Source of the DNA: M3007 sp031425155
GTDB taxonomy: Bacteria; Bacteroidota; Bacteroidia; Chitinophagales; Saprospiraceae
Assembly: GCA_031425155.1 (NCBI GenBank)
Contig: JANPIV010000013.1
Span: forward strand, 35,241 to 99,240
Direction: 5' to 3'
DNA: 64,000 bases
Within the stretch, counting starts at the first letter, position 1; each line of letters starts with the position of its first letter. This document shows, in pieces, positions 42,200 to 52,900 of this stretch. A program made the position numbers and the translations under genes. Under the pieces are notes generated by a model. The model was not told where the DNA came from. It ran no database searches and was given only the letters and a program-made list of their open reading frames with translations.

Positions 42200-44122
42200 A
42201 TGACTCGGTTGGTTACGCTATTTTTTTTACTCTTTGCTACCCATATTTCTGCCCAAAGTGTTCAGTGGTTAACGGCCTGTACCGGCCAATCCTTTTGTTT
42301 GAGCCCAAGTAATTGTACCCAGGGCAATGTGCTGATGACGGCGGCGGCGGTCACCAGTTGCAACACCAGTCAGGAAATGAGTTATACGTATAAAATTGAT
42401 TTACAGGGAAATGGATCTATTGATATTCAGGCGGATGGAGATACGGTCAGCGGCACTTTTGCCAAAGGCATTCACCGCATTACCTGGCGCGCTACGGACA
42501 TGTGTGGAAATGCACTCACGTGTTCCTATTCGTTTACGGTCAAAGACTGTACTCCGCCCAATATGCTGTGCCTCAGTAGCGTCTCGAAGACCCTGAATGT
42601 ACCGGATTGCCAGACGACTTTCACGGCCAGGCAATTTATCTTAAATTCTTCGGACAATTGTACGCCGAGCAACGGCATCCAGTTTGCCATACGGGAACAG
42701 AACACAGGCACGGGTTTTCCCACGGATACCAGCGTTACTTTTGGAATATGCAGTCAGGGTCTGCATACACTCGAGGTATGGGGAAAAGACGTCAATGGGT
42801 TGACCAGTCAATGCAATACTTATGTATTGATACAGGATGGCTCACCAGCTTGCGCCTGTATTACGGATGCCAATGTTATGGCATCGGGCTGCGTTCGTAC
42901 TGCTGCCATGACCCGGCTGCCTGATTACCAGGTGCGGCTGAAAGTAGAATCGGTGGGCGGCACCGGGGGCCAGATCACTAAGAATACAGTGAAAAATACG
43001 GTGGATTCCTGCTTTTCGTTGACTGGCCTTAAATTGCCGCTCACCAGGACTTATCGGGCAACGATCAGTGCAGAACGTTTTGAGAATGCCCTCAATGGGG
43101 TCACTACTTTCGATCTGGTACAGATGAGCAAGCACATTCTGGGCATAACATCATTGACCGACCTCTATCAGGGTATTGCTGCTGATGTGAATAACAGCCA
43201 GACGATCACCGGCGCTGACATTGTGCAGGCGCGCAAACTCATCCTCGGCATCTATGATTCATTTCCGGGGGTACCATCGTGGCGGCTGGTGCGGCCTGTG
43301 CTGAATCCCACTGATTTCAGTGCCTTCAGCGCAGTAAAAGATACCTACCAAATTATAATACCTGCCCTGGCGGGCGATGTGACGCTTCCTGCCACCCCTT
43401 TTATAGCGGTCAAGACGGGCGATGTCAATTTTTCCGCCCTCCCGTTTGGCGGCGAAGCCGAAAGTCGTGGCGGGCCGCTATCCCTGCAAATCGCCGATCT
43501 GCACCTGGCGGCCGGAGAAGAAACAGTGGTTCCGATCCGGCTGGCCGAAGCAGCGACTTTGTCGGGCTGGCAACTGGCATTAGGCACCGATCCAATGGCA
43601 ATACAGATCACCGATGTGCAGGGATTGGCGGAGGAAGATTACCTCCGTTCAGCAGACGGCAGTTTGCGTGCGCTGTGGTTCGACGGCCAAGAGCAGCATT
43701 TTGCCGCAGGCACTATTGTTTTTACTTTGAAAATCAAGGCTTTGCGTCCCGTTTGGCTGAGTCAGGCCCTGCGGTTGAATCCTTCGGAATTACCTGCCGA
43801 AGCATATACGGGCAATGTGGCCCGTCATCCTTTGGTGCTGGAATTTGGTACTAAATCAGCGGAGGCAATCACGTTTTTCCCACCGCAACCTAATCCGTTC
43901 GCTGCAGAGACAACTTTCCAATACCGGCTCGAACAGCCTGGCGAAGCAGTGCTGGAAATCTTTGATGCCGCCGGACGATTGGTCTATGCCCAAACAGTGT
44001 CTGCGGCGGCGGGCCTGAACAGCATTTCTTTGCCGGCTGCTGCATTGCGCGGTGCGGGGGTGTATGCGTTTCGCTTACGGGCGGGCGGGCACATGTATAG
44101 CGGGCGGTTGGTGCGGATGTAA
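42200..44122 (+). CDS. T9SS-exported protein with HYR-like, dockerin-like and cohesin-like regions
   Basis: 640-residue secreted protein. Signal peptide MTRLVTLFFLLFATHISA; HYR/Ig-like segments with the repeated RATDMCGNALTCSYSFTVKD phrase (residues 25-220); a dockerin-like pair of helices (TFDLVQMSKHILGITSL and AADVNNSQTITGADIVQARK, about 305-350) with calcium-type Asp/Asn; a cohesin-like beta sandwich (LQIADLHLAAGEETVVPIRL ... LALGTDPMAIQITDVQG, about 430-540); and a type-A T9SS tail (FFPPQPNPFAAETTFQYRLE ... GVYAFRLRAGG). Having both dockerin-like and cohesin-like parts in one chain could allow self-assembly. No enzyme domain is seen. Ligand unknown. Confidence 0.85.
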   Translation: MTRLVTLFFLLFATHISAQSVQWLTACTGQSFCLSPSNCTQGNVLMTAAAVTSCNTSQEMSYTYKIDLQGNGSIDIQADGDTVSGTFAKGIHRITWRATDMCGNALTCSYSFTVKDCTPPNMLCLSSVSKTLNVPDCQTTFTARQFILNSSDNCTPSNGIQFAIREQNTGTGFPTDTSVTFGICSQGLHTLEVWGKDVNGLTSQCNTYVLIQDGSPACACITDANVMASGCVRTAAMTRLPDYQVRLKVESVGGTGGQITKNTVKNTVDSCFSLTGLKLPLTRTYRATISAERFENALNGVTTFDLVQMSKHILGITSLTDLYQGIAADVNNSQTITGADIVQARKLILGIYDSFPGVPSWRLVRPVLNPTDFSAFSAVKDTYQIIIPALAGDVTLPATPFIAVKTGDVNFSALPFGGEAESRGGPLSLQIADLHLAAGEETVVPIRLAEAATLSGWQLALGTDPMAIQITDVQGLAEEDYLRSADGSLRALWFDGQEQHFAAGTIVFTLKIKALRPVWLSQALRLNPSELPAEAYTGNVARHPLVLEFGTKSAEAITFFPPQPNPFAAETTFQYRLEQPGEAVLEIFDAAGRLVYAQTVSAAAGLNSISLPAAALRGAGVYAFRLRAGGHMYSGRLVRM

Positions 44123-44165
44123 ATTTTAAATATTGCCCTTTCTTTACTCATGTCCACCTCTCTTG

Positions 44166-45092
44166 ATGACTAAGAAACGTCGTCTGCCGCGCATTTTGCT
44201 GTACATATTACTGACATTGCTGGTCATTTGGTTCATGGCTGTGCAAAGCGGCTGGATGGCCATGCGTACTCCCGATGCGGAATGGCTACGTAAACTCCGG
44301 GAATCAGGCCAGTCACTTTCCCCGCATTTTTATGAAATACCGGACGCGAACGGACGTGCTATCCACACGATTCAGGTAAGTGCCGCCGATTCGCTGCCGC
44401 TGGCAGTCTTGGTGCATGGTTCTCCCGGCTCTGCGGATGCCTATCTGACTTATTTGGCGGATACCGCATTGGCCAAAGGGCTGCGTTTGGCAGCGATTGA
44501 CCGGCCCGGGTTTGGTTACACGACCGGATTTGGCAAGCCGGAGCCATCGCTGGCTGCGCAGGCGGGTGCGGTGTGGGCGGTGGTGCGGGAATTGTCCCCG
44601 CAGCGCAAAGTCATCCTGGTTGGTCACTCGTTGGGTGGGCCGGTTATCTGTCGTTTGGCGATGGATCATCCCGATGTGGTGGCCGGGCTGGTCATCGTGG
44701 CGGGTTCCATTGATCCCGATCAGGAAGAGCATCCGTGGTGGCAGGCGGCGATTGATCCGCCACCCCTCAAATGGTTGATTCCTATCGCTTTGTGGACCAG
44801 CAACCACGAGATAAAACCGTTGGAAAGTGAGATGCGGGCGATGCTGCCGCTGTGGTCCCGCATTACCTGTCCAGTCCGGGTGCTCCATGCACAAGACGAT
44901 CAGCTGGTGCCGGTGGCCAATGCCGAATTCGCCCGTCGCCAACTGGTCAACAGTTCCGATTTGCAAGTGCAGATTTTACCGACCGGCGATCATTTTATTT
45001 TATGGAACAACCAGACGGCGGTACATGCAGCAGTATTGGATTTGGCAAAAAAAGGGGACTGGAAAGCCCCGGCGGACGAAGCCGGAAATTAA
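44166..45092 (+). CDS. Membrane-anchored alpha/beta hydrolase
   Basis: 308-residue alpha/beta-hydrolase-fold enzyme with an N-terminal TM anchor (ILLYILLTLLVIWFMAV, about residues 11-27). Fold motifs are present: oxyanion loop VLVHGSPGSADAY, nucleophile elbow LVGHSLGGPV, the acid-strand region VRVLHAQDDQLVPVANAEF and the His in LPTGDHFILWNN. The catalytic triad therefore looks complete. Substrate (ester, lactone or peptide) unknown. ATG 44133 is also in frame; the ATG at 44166, just before the Lys/Arg-rich stretch, gives a better anchor. Lies 43 bases after the T9SS cargo gene. Confidence 0.9.
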   Translation: MTKKRRLPRILLYILLTLLVIWFMAVQSGWMAMRTPDAEWLRKLRESGQSLSPHFYEIPDANGRAIHTIQVSAADSLPLAVLVHGSPGSADAYLTYLADTALAKGLRLAAIDRPGFGYTTGFGKPEPSLAAQAGAVWAVVRELSPQRKVILVGHSLGGPVICRLAMDHPDVVAGLVIVAGSIDPDQEEHPWWQAAIDPPPLKWLIPIALWTSNHEIKPLESEMRAMLPLWSRITCPVRVLHAQDDQLVPVANAEFARRQLVNSSDLQVQILPTGDHFILWNNQTAVHAAVLDLAKKGDWKAPADEAGN

Positions 45093-45267
45093 AAACGTCT
45101 TAAAAACGAGAAATTTACCAAGATTGCGCGGCCCTGCTAAAAGATTGGGCCAATTCTTGCTAGCAACAAGGACCTCCTCCTCCTCCTATCGTATTGTTTT
45201 TCAATCACATATCTCGCCGCACAGCCGGGATGAGGTTTTTTTATTCTCCTAATTCAGTTATCAATTA

Positions 45268-46623
45268 ATGAAAAACACGGTCATCATTCTTTTGGTACTT
45301 TCTCTGGGTACCTATTTCATCTCCTGCGTCCATGATACAGAGACGAGTACCGACACGCTGCTGGAATTGACTTTAGACAAAAAATCGCCGACTGACTCGT
45401 ATCAGGGCTATATCATGCCGGAAAGCGATAATTATGCGGCTCTCCCCAACCAGGACGCCAAAAATCCGGTCACGGAAGCCAAGGTGAATTTGGGCAAAAT
45501 GTTGTTCTTTGAAACCGGGCTGGGGCTGGAGCCAAAATATGCCGTCTCCAAAGTGGCTTACTCCTGTAGCAGCTGTCATGTGCCTTCGCGGGGATTCACG
45601 GCCGGGATTTTTCAGGGCATTGCCGATGGCGGGCTGGGATTTGGGCATAGTGGAGACGGGCGGTATAAAAACCCGCTGTATTCGGGCGATGAAGTGGATG
45701 CGCAGGGTGCCCGGCCACTGCCGACGATCAATACAACTTATGTAACCAACGCACTCTGGGCCGGTACTTTCGGCTCATTTGGTATCAATGCTGGTACGGA
45801 ATCTATCTGGAACCAAGCGGATACCCTGGTAAATATCAACTTCAAAGGGCTGATGGGCCTGGAGGCCAATAACACGCGCGCCCTGATCGTGCATCGTCAG
45901 GTAATCAATAAAGCGGTGACGGATTCGCTGGGTTACACGCCCCTGTTCGATGCGGCTTTCCCGGATATTCCTGAAAGTGAACGCTATACTCAGATGACTG
46001 GTGCTTTCGCAATTGCCGCTTATTTCCGCACTATTCTGACCAATCAGGCCCCATTTCAACGCTGGCTGAAAGGAGAAAAATCGGCCATGACGGAAACCCA
46101 GAAAAAGGGTGCCCTGCTTTTCTTTGGCAAGGCAGGTTGCTCCAATTGCCACAACAGCCCGTCGCTGAACAGCTCACCGCACCAGTTTTTTGCTTTGGGG
46201 GTCAATAATTTGTACCAAAGCGGACACCTGGTGTTTCGGACCGGTGCCACGGATCGGCGCAACCTTGGCCGGGGTGGTTTTACCTATCGGGAGGAGGATA
46301 TGCACAAGTTCAAAGTGCCCCAACTTTATAACCTGAAAGATGTGGATTTTTATTTCCACGGGGCCAGCAAGACTTCGCTCCGGGCAGTGGTTGATTATTT
46401 TAATGCCGGTATTCCTGAGAATCCGCTAGTGCCTGCCAGCCAGATCACCGCGCTTTTTCATCCGCTGAACCTGACCAAAGAGGAGGTTACCGACCTGGTG
46501 GATTTTCTGGAAAATGGCTTGTTCGATCCGAATCTGGCACGTTATGCCCCGGCCCAGACCATGTCCGGTAACTGTTTTCCAAATAATGACTATCCTTCGC
46601 GGGTGGAGACAGGTTGCCAATAA
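45268..46623 (+). CDS. Di-haem cytochrome c peroxidase lipoprotein
   Basis: 451-residue periplasmic protein of the di-haem cytochrome c peroxidase/MauG family, which reduces H2O2 with electrons from c-type cytochromes or oxidises protein partners. Lipobox GTYFISC near residue 20; haem-binding motifs CSSCHVPSRGFTAG (about residue 95) and CSNCHNSPSLNSSP (about 291), with SGDEVDAQGARPLPTINTTY and KVPQLYNLKDVDFYFHGASK as in the family. It lies 45 bases ahead of a small cysteine/haem-site lipoprotein, so the two are probably one operon. Confidence 0.92.
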   Translation: MKNTVIILLVLSLGTYFISCVHDTETSTDTLLELTLDKKSPTDSYQGYIMPESDNYAALPNQDAKNPVTEAKVNLGKMLFFETGLGLEPKYAVSKVAYSCSSCHVPSRGFTAGIFQGIADGGLGFGHSGDGRYKNPLYSGDEVDAQGARPLPTINTTYVTNALWAGTFGSFGINAGTESIWNQADTLVNINFKGLMGLEANNTRALIVHRQVINKAVTDSLGYTPLFDAAFPDIPESERYTQMTGAFAIAAYFRTILTNQAPFQRWLKGEKSAMTETQKKGALLFFGKAGCSNCHNSPSLNSSPHQFFALGVNNLYQSGHLVFRTGATDRRNLGRGGFTYREEDMHKFKVPQLYNLKDVDFYFHGASKTSLRAVVDYFNAGIPENPLVPASQITALFHPLNLTKEEVTDLVDFLENGLFDPNLARYAPAQTMSGNCFPNNDYPSRVETGCQ

Positions 46624-46668
46624 CTGATCCTTTTCTATCACATTTTAATAAAAAAATGGTTTCCATTG

Positions 46669-47088
46669 ATGAAAACCCTGTTTCCCTGTTTGCCCGTATT
46701 GGGTGGCTTGCTGGTCCTGACGGCATTGCTCTTTCCAGCGGCCGGTTGTTACTATGATAACCTGGAAAAACTCTATCCCGAACTGCTCCTGAATGAAGAC
46801 TGCGATACTTCGCGCGTCATTAGTTACCGGACCGATATTGCGCCCATTCTGGAGGTTTCCTGCGGGGCCAACGACAACTCCTGCCACACGGCATATAATG
46901 TCGGCGGCGGCTACGTCTTTGATCGTTATAGTAACGTAAAAAGCGCGGTGAATGACGGCAAATTCCTCAGTTCCATTACCTGGAACGGCAATGCCATTCG
47001 TATGCCGAAAGGCAGTTCGGCCCAATTGGGCGATTGTACTATTGCGAAAATCGAGAAGTGGATTGATGCGGGTAGCCCGGATAATTAA
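46669..47088 (+). CDS. Small lipoprotein with unusual CX6CH haem-like site
   Basis: 139-residue lipoprotein (lipobox FPAAGC, Cys about residue 27). The region SYRTDIAPILEVSCGANDNSCHTAYNVGGG looks like the Bacteroidota cytochrome-c-like domain that normally carries CxxCH or CX4CH; here six residues separate the cysteines (CGANDNSCH). The rest (YSNVKSAVNDGKFLSSITWN, IRMPKGSSAQLGDCTIAKIE, KWIDAGSP) matches the C-terminal part of that domain family, including the Met (IRMPKG) that could be the axial ligand. It follows the peroxidase by 45 bases and may be its electron partner. A TTG one codon upstream is a possible start. Confidence 0.8.
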   Translation: MKTLFPCLPVLGGLLVLTALLFPAAGCYYDNLEKLYPELLLNEDCDTSRVISYRTDIAPILEVSCGANDNSCHTAYNVGGGYVFDRYSNVKSAVNDGKFLSSITWNGNAIRMPKGSSAQLGDCTIAKIEKWIDAGSPDN

Positions 47089-47702
47089 TGCTTTGAAATT
47101 CGCTTAAAGCAATAGCCCTTTTCCTTATAATATTTCAACACCTCCGGCAGCACAAAACGCAGATTTTTTTCTGCTTTCAAACTATCATGTAATACTATAA
47201 TAGAGCCCGGCCCGGCGTACCGCAGCACATTGTCCAGACATTGTTGCGGCGTAATCGTCTGGTCAAAATCACCGCTGAGCACATCCCACATAATGATCTG
47301 GAAATGGGGCCGGAGCGAACGGCTTTGGCTGGGCCGGAGGCGTCCGTAGGGCGGGCGGAACAGGCGACTGTTCACGGCCTCGGCGCAGCGGCGCACATTG
47401 TCGAGGTAGGGTAGGGGTTTGGTGTTCCAGCCGTTGAGATGATGGAAAGTGTGGTTGCCGACGGCATGACCTTCGGCCAGCACCCGGGCATATACTTCGG
47501 GGTGGCGCTGCACATTGTCGCCGACGCAAAAGAAAGTGGCTTTCGCACCGAAAGACCGCAACGTATCCAGCACCCAGGGCGTCACTTCGGGGATCGGTCC
47601 ATCGTCGAAAGTCAGATAGAGCACCCGCTCGGCAGTGGGTACCGACCAGGTGTAGGCTGGAAACATAGCCTGCATGAATTTGGGCGTTTTGACCAGATAC
47701 AT
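47085..47702 (-). CDS. Polysaccharide deacetylase (NodB homology domain)
   Basis: 205-residue CE4-family deacetylase that removes N- or O-acetyl groups from glycans. NodB motifs: LYLTFDDGPIPEVTPWVLD (catalytic Asp and metal Asp), GHAVGNHTFHHLNGWNTK (metal His pair) and RLFRPPYGRLRPSQ. No signal peptide is apparent, as in many short Bacteroidota members. The frame begins at 47735, but the ATG at 47702 (MYLVKTPKFMQAMFPAY) gives the family's usual N-terminus. Its 3' end overlaps the stop of the convergent lipoprotein gene by four bases. Confidence 0.92.
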   Translation of the reverse strand: MYLVKTPKFMQAMFPAYTWSVPTAERVLYLTFDDGPIPEVTPWVLDTLRSFGAKATFFCVGDNVQRHPEVYARVLAEGHAVGNHTFHHLNGWNTKPLPYLDNVRRCAEAVNSRLFRPPYGRLRPSQSRSLRPHFQIIMWDVLSGDFDQTITPQQCLDNVLRYAGPGSIIVLHDSLKAEKNLRFVLPEVLKYYKEKGYCFKRISKH

Positions 47703-47850
47703 TTTTCCGGCAAATATTGGTGAATCAGGCGGCAAGATAAGTCTAAAAAATTGGCTGCAAACAGGCCGACCAGACCGGCATCAGGAAGACATTGCCAGGA
47801 TTTTACATTTTGACTTTAGCCAATACCGCTATTCTCCAACGGGAATCATT

Positions 47851-47858
47851 TACTTTTG
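47851..47858 (+). promoter_or_regulatory. -7 box TACTTTTG before gltX
   Basis: Exact TAnnTTTG match 73 bases before the gltX start, identical to the box at 6331-6338, both followed by CG. No clear -33 element. Confidence 0.45.
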
Positions 47859-47930
47859 CGCAAGCTTGGGCGACCCCTTTGAATTTCATCCGACCATTTC
47901 ATTAAACTTCGCCTACGGGTTTTCTGCATA

Positions 47931-49451
47931 ATGCGCGTTCGATTTGCTCCCTCCCCGACCGGCGCCCTCCATATTGGTGGTGTCCGTACGGCTTTATACA
48001 ATTACTTGCTGGCCCACAAACACGGTGGCACTTTCCTGCTTCGCGTGGAAGATACCGACCAGACCCGCTATGTGCCGGGGGCTGAAAATTACATCATCGA
48101 GTCGCTGCGCTGGCTGGGGCTGCTGCCCGACGAGGGCGTGGGTTTTGGCGGCGATCTTGGCCCTTATCGCCAGAGCGACCGCCAGCCGATCTACCGCGAA
48201 TATGCGGAACAATTGGTGTCCCTTGGTCAGGCCTACTATGCTTTCGATACGCCGGAACAACTGGACGAGCGGCGTAAAGCCATTGACAATTTTACATATA
48301 ATTACCTGACTCGCAGTAGTTTGCACAATAGCCTGAGCCTGCCGTCGGAGGAAGTGCAAAGCCGTTTGGCGGCGGGCGCGGCGCACGTCATCCGCTTGCG
48401 GGTGGAGCCGGGCCGCGCCATTCACATCCACGATCTGATCCGGGGGGAAGTGGTATTCCAGAGCGACGAACTGGACGATAAGGTGCTGCTGAAAGCCGAC
48501 GGCATGCCCACTTATCACCTGGCCAATATCGTGGATGACCACCTGATGGGCATCACCCACGTCATCCGGGGCGAAGAGTGGCTGCCGAGCACGGCGCACC
48601 ACATACTGCTGTACGAAGGTTTTGGCTGGTCGGACACGATGCCGCAATTTTCGCACCTGCCGCTCATTATGAAGCCGGTGGGCAATGGCAAACTGAGCAA
48701 GCGCGACGGAGCCAAATTCGGCATTCCCGTGTTTCCGCTATCGTGGCCCCTGCCGGGCGAAACGGCTCCCCCCGAAGATCATTTTCTGGGCTTTCGGGAA
48801 GCGGGTTTTTTACCGGCGGCGGTGATCAATTTCCTGGCTTTGCTGGGCTGGCACCCCGGCGGCGATCAGGAGATATTTACGCTGGATGAATTAGTACAGG
48901 CTTTTTCTTTGGAGCATATCAGTAAGGGCGGCGCGCGTTTCGATTACGAGAAGGCGAAGTGGTTCAACCAAAAATACCTGCAAATGCTGGATAATTCCAC
49001 ATTAATGGCCTATATTCGCCCTCTGGCAGCGCAAAAAGGCTATGCGGTGAGCGATGAATATTTGGCGCAAGTGGCGGGCCTGATGAAGGAACGAGTGACT
49101 TTTTTGCCGGATTTCGTCGAAGTAGGTTACTATTTGTTCGAGCCGGTGCGCGACTACGATATGGAGACGATCAGTAAAAAGTGGCAGCCAGAGTGGACGC
49201 CGGTCTTTGAACAGATGACGGCTTTTGTGGAAGGCTATACCCCATTTGAAAGTGCGGAGCTGGAAACAGCAGTGAAGCAATTCATCACCGATCAGGGCTT
49301 GAAACCAGGGAATTTACTGCCCCTGTTGCGCGTCGCGTTGGCGGGTACCATGAAGGGGCCGGCCATTTTTGATATGGCGGTGGCCCTGGGCCAAACCGAA
49401 ACCGTGCGCCGCCTGCGGGCAGCATTGGCAGTGTTTAATGGAAATAATTGA
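47931..49451 (+). CDS. gltX: Glutamate--tRNA ligase
   Basis: 506-residue class I aminoacyl-tRNA synthetase that charges tRNA-Glu. The HIGH-type motif is in FAPSPTGALHIGGVRTALYN (residues 6-25) and the KMSKS-type motif is KLSKRDGAKFG (about 253). Other family parts are visible: FLLRVEDTDQTRY, YHLANIVDDHLMGITHVIRG and an all-helical anticodon-binding C-terminal region. Length is normal for Bacteroidota. Single gene with its own promoter box. Confidence 0.97.
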   Translation: MRVRFAPSPTGALHIGGVRTALYNYLLAHKHGGTFLLRVEDTDQTRYVPGAENYIIESLRWLGLLPDEGVGFGGDLGPYRQSDRQPIYREYAEQLVSLGQAYYAFDTPEQLDERRKAIDNFTYNYLTRSSLHNSLSLPSEEVQSRLAAGAAHVIRLRVEPGRAIHIHDLIRGEVVFQSDELDDKVLLKADGMPTYHLANIVDDHLMGITHVIRGEEWLPSTAHHILLYEGFGWSDTMPQFSHLPLIMKPVGNGKLSKRDGAKFGIPVFPLSWPLPGETAPPEDHFLGFREAGFLPAAVINFLALLGWHPGGDQEIFTLDELVQAFSLEHISKGGARFDYEKAKWFNQKYLQMLDNSTLMAYIRPLAAQKGYAVSDEYLAQVAGLMKERVTFLPDFVEVGYYLFEPVRDYDMETISKKWQPEWTPVFEQMTAFVEGYTPFESAELETAVKQFITDQGLKPGNLLPLLRVALAGTMKGPAIFDMAVALGQTETVRRLRAALAVFNGNN

Positions 49452-49614
49452 GCAAAAAGAAAGGGCACTGCGTCCGCATTATTAAAGTTTTGACTGGCAG
49501 ATCACAATGTTCCTTGCCGAAGCATCTATACCGTAAGAGGCTGGTATTTGTTTAAAACCTTTTCCGCCCTTGCCAGGCAAGTTTTATTTTTCATAAAACC
49601 CTACCCTATTTCTG

Positions 49615-49809
49615 ATGGCCAAAAAGAACGAGTCTGTACCGAAAGCACCTGTACCTAAAAAGAAAACCGGACTACCCGACTTTGATATTTATATCAATGA
49701 ACAGGGCCACATTGTGAAAAACTACGACGTGAACGAAGTCAACGAATTCCTGAATGAGCACGTACCAGACAAAAAATTAGAAGAAGGAGAAATGAACCAC
49801 CAGCAGTAA
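49615..49809 (+). CDS. Small Lys/Glu-rich protein, unknown function
   Basis: 64-residue protein, MAKKNESVPKAPVPKKKTGL then PDFDIYINEQGHIVKNYDVN. The Pro/Lys-rich head followed by an ordered-looking INEQGHIV segment and an acidic tail looks like real coding sequence, and the ATG has an upstream AT-rich region. I do not recognise a family. It lies 122 bases before the giant adhesin gene in the same direction. Confidence 0.5.
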   Translation: MAKKNESVPKAPVPKKKTGLPDFDIYINEQGHIVKNYDVNEVNEFLNEHVPDKKLEEGEMNHQQ

Positions 49810-49931
49810 TCTGTTCTTCGTGCTGGAATCCACCGCTCTGTTGCTTTTAATCCCTGATTTAATCCCACGGCAAAAAATATTCTCAAAAACATTCCGGGAG
49901 GCACCCCGCCGACCGATCGAAACACGTTCGT

Positions 49932-52900
49932 ATGACCAACCGGTTCAACAAGTTGCTCCGGTCACTACCCGTTTTAGTTGGGAGTGGCCTGCTGTTCTTT
50001 CTGCCGATCGGCCTGTATGCCCAAGTTGATAAGTTCAATTTCAACTATTCCGGCCCGACTACGGTAAGCGCTGGTGCCAGTTGTAGCCGGACGCTGGCCA
50101 GTGCCATCGTACCCTTGCCGACGGTGACCTCTACGGTGGGTGCCAATATTACCATGTCTATGCAAGACCCCACTGAAACCACCGATAACTATGGTTTTAA
50201 CGTACCAATTACCGCACCCAATGCTATTTCGGTGGGCTGGTTAGTGAAGGACGATCAGGGTCATCAGGCGCATTTTTATTTTACGATCAATATAGTGGAC
50301 CTAACCCCGCCGGTTTTTACCCTGGCGAGTTACCCGGCTAATGTTACGTACCCATCTGTGGTGGTCGTCCCCGCAGCCACCAATCCGCCGGTAGCCGATA
50401 ATTGCACCCCTTCCGGCCAGATTGATGTTGATTTGGTACAAAGTACGCCGCCCGATACTTGTGCGGCCGGTACTTTCACCCGCACTTGGACGGCCACCGA
50501 CCTGGCTGGCAATACGACAGTATTCACCCAGACGATCACGATCAATGCCGATACTGCTCCGCCTACTTTCAGTTCTCCGCCCCAGAGCGGTTCGGCCTCC
50601 TGTGCCCAGCTGGCCACTGCTTATCCCAACTGGCTGGCTACTCAAATGGCCAATTTTGTGGTAGCCGACCCTTCCGGCATTCAGTCCATCACCAATGGCG
50701 GCCCGGCTACTTTTCCGTCGGGCTGTGCCATGCCGCTGACGGTTACTTTCCAGGCCACCGACAATTGCGGCCTGGCGCTCACCCGCACCGCTACTTTTAC
50801 TACGACGGATACCAATCCGCCCGTGGTGGCCGTGGAAGCCCGGGACACCTTCGCTTATTGTTCTCTGACCAATGGGCATTTAGCGGCCCTCAACCAGTGG
50901 ATCAGTCACCACGGCTACCAGCAGTCGAGCGATGCCTGTAGTTTGCCTTCCCAACTCACTTATTATATGCGCATTGCGGGCGTGCCCCGCGATTCCGCAC
51001 AAGTGGTAGCCGCTTTTACGAGCTCACTTTCCGGCATTTGCAAAACCGTGGTCGTCGGCAGTGATACCTTCGATCAGGTGCGGGCAAAAGTGACGGTGGA
51101 TTTCCTGGTGCGCGATGTGTGTGGCAATGAGAGTTATGCCGGAGCGGCCACCTTTGCCGCCATTGATACGCTGCCGCCGGTGATTATCGGCGTGGACAAA
51201 ACCGTGGCCTGCGGCAGCAGCAGCAATCAGACCATGCTGAATACCTGGATCAATGCGCACGGCAATGCCACCGCTACCGATGACTGCTCCAGCGTTACCT
51301 GGACCGATTTTTCCTTTAAGACTTCTACCGGGCAGGTAGATACCGGTGCATTCAATACCGGCCCTTACCCAACGCTGGTGCCCAATGATTGCAGTTGGTA
51401 TGTGGACGTTATTTTCCGGGCCACCGACCAGTGTGGTAACATCGGTTCCGATACGCTGCGTTTTCGTACCAATGATACTATTGCGCCGGTAATTGGCGGA
51501 TTTACGCCCGTGACGACCATATATTGTCCGCTCACCGCCCCTACCGCTCCCACCGCCACCGTAACCGACAATTGTGATCTGTTGCCTGTTTTGGTCCGTA
51601 GTGCGCCGACCACTACGCTGCTGGCGTGTAGCGGCAACTACAATGTGCGGTTCATCTGGACGGCTACCGACGACTGCGGCAATACTTCCACTGCGGTACA
51701 AACTTTTCAGGTACGCGATACACTGGGGCCGGTATTTACGCTCGTCCCTGCGGCCAGGACTTTTCGCTGCGATACATTCGTACTGCCAGCCGCCGCTGTT
51801 AATGGCGTAGATGTCGCCGCCGATGATGAATGCAGCGTAGTCCAGCCAAATATTACCACGCAGGTTACTTCCAATCAAAACCCCGATCCTGCCGTTTGTG
51901 GTCATTATAACTACCAGATCACCCGCACTTTTACGGCCACCGACGATTGTGGCAATACGGGTACGGCTACTCAAATCTTGAATATTATAGACAATGTCGG
52001 GCCGGTACCGATGGGTGTGCTGGATACCACGGTGCTCTGTGAAGTGATCCCGGCGGTTTCCCCGCCGACTGCTATGGATATTTGTTCCGGGGTAACTATG
52101 CCGCCGGTTTTTATTAATCAAACGACTACGCCCGACTCTTGCGAGAACAATTATCTGCTCACACTGCACTGGCGCGCACAGGACGTATGCGGCAACACTA
52201 CCTTTTTTGACCAGCTCATCCATGTGCATGATACGATGCCACCGACCCTGACGGGGATTCCGGCGGACATCAGCGTGGAGTGTGATGCTATTCCGGAGCC
52301 GCCGCTGAACAGCACTTTTGTGGCTAACGACAATTGCGACCAAACGGTGACTATCAGCCTGACCGAATCGGAAACCCGCGATACCAGCCTGAGCAGTTGT
52401 GCGCATTGGACCAACTACATACTGCACCGCACCTGGACGGCGACGGACAACTGCGGCAACTCCCGTGCTTACACGCAAAACATTCAGATTGAGGATAATA
52501 CTGCCCCGGTATTGATCTTGCCGGATGCCTTGCAATTGTCGAATGATCCGGGCGACTGCGGCGTGGCACTGATCATTCCCGCGCCGGTCTCGGTCTATGA
52601 TGTATGCAGTTCTTCCAGAAATAATATTACGCTGCGCGATACCAGCGCATTGGTAAGCACCAGCGGCGGACCGCTCACCACTACGCCGGTGGATACGGTT
52701 GTCTTTCAATGGGTAGCACCCAACCTGCCGCCGGCCAGCCCGGTAGTGGGCAATGCTACTTTGACGGTGTATCTGGATAATGCGGATTCTGAAGCTGCTT
52801 CAGAGCGATTTACCATCCTAGGCGACGACAACCAGTCGCTGGGACTTACGGCACTTACGCCTACCCAATGTGGCTCCAGCACCACCGTCGTGACCATTCC

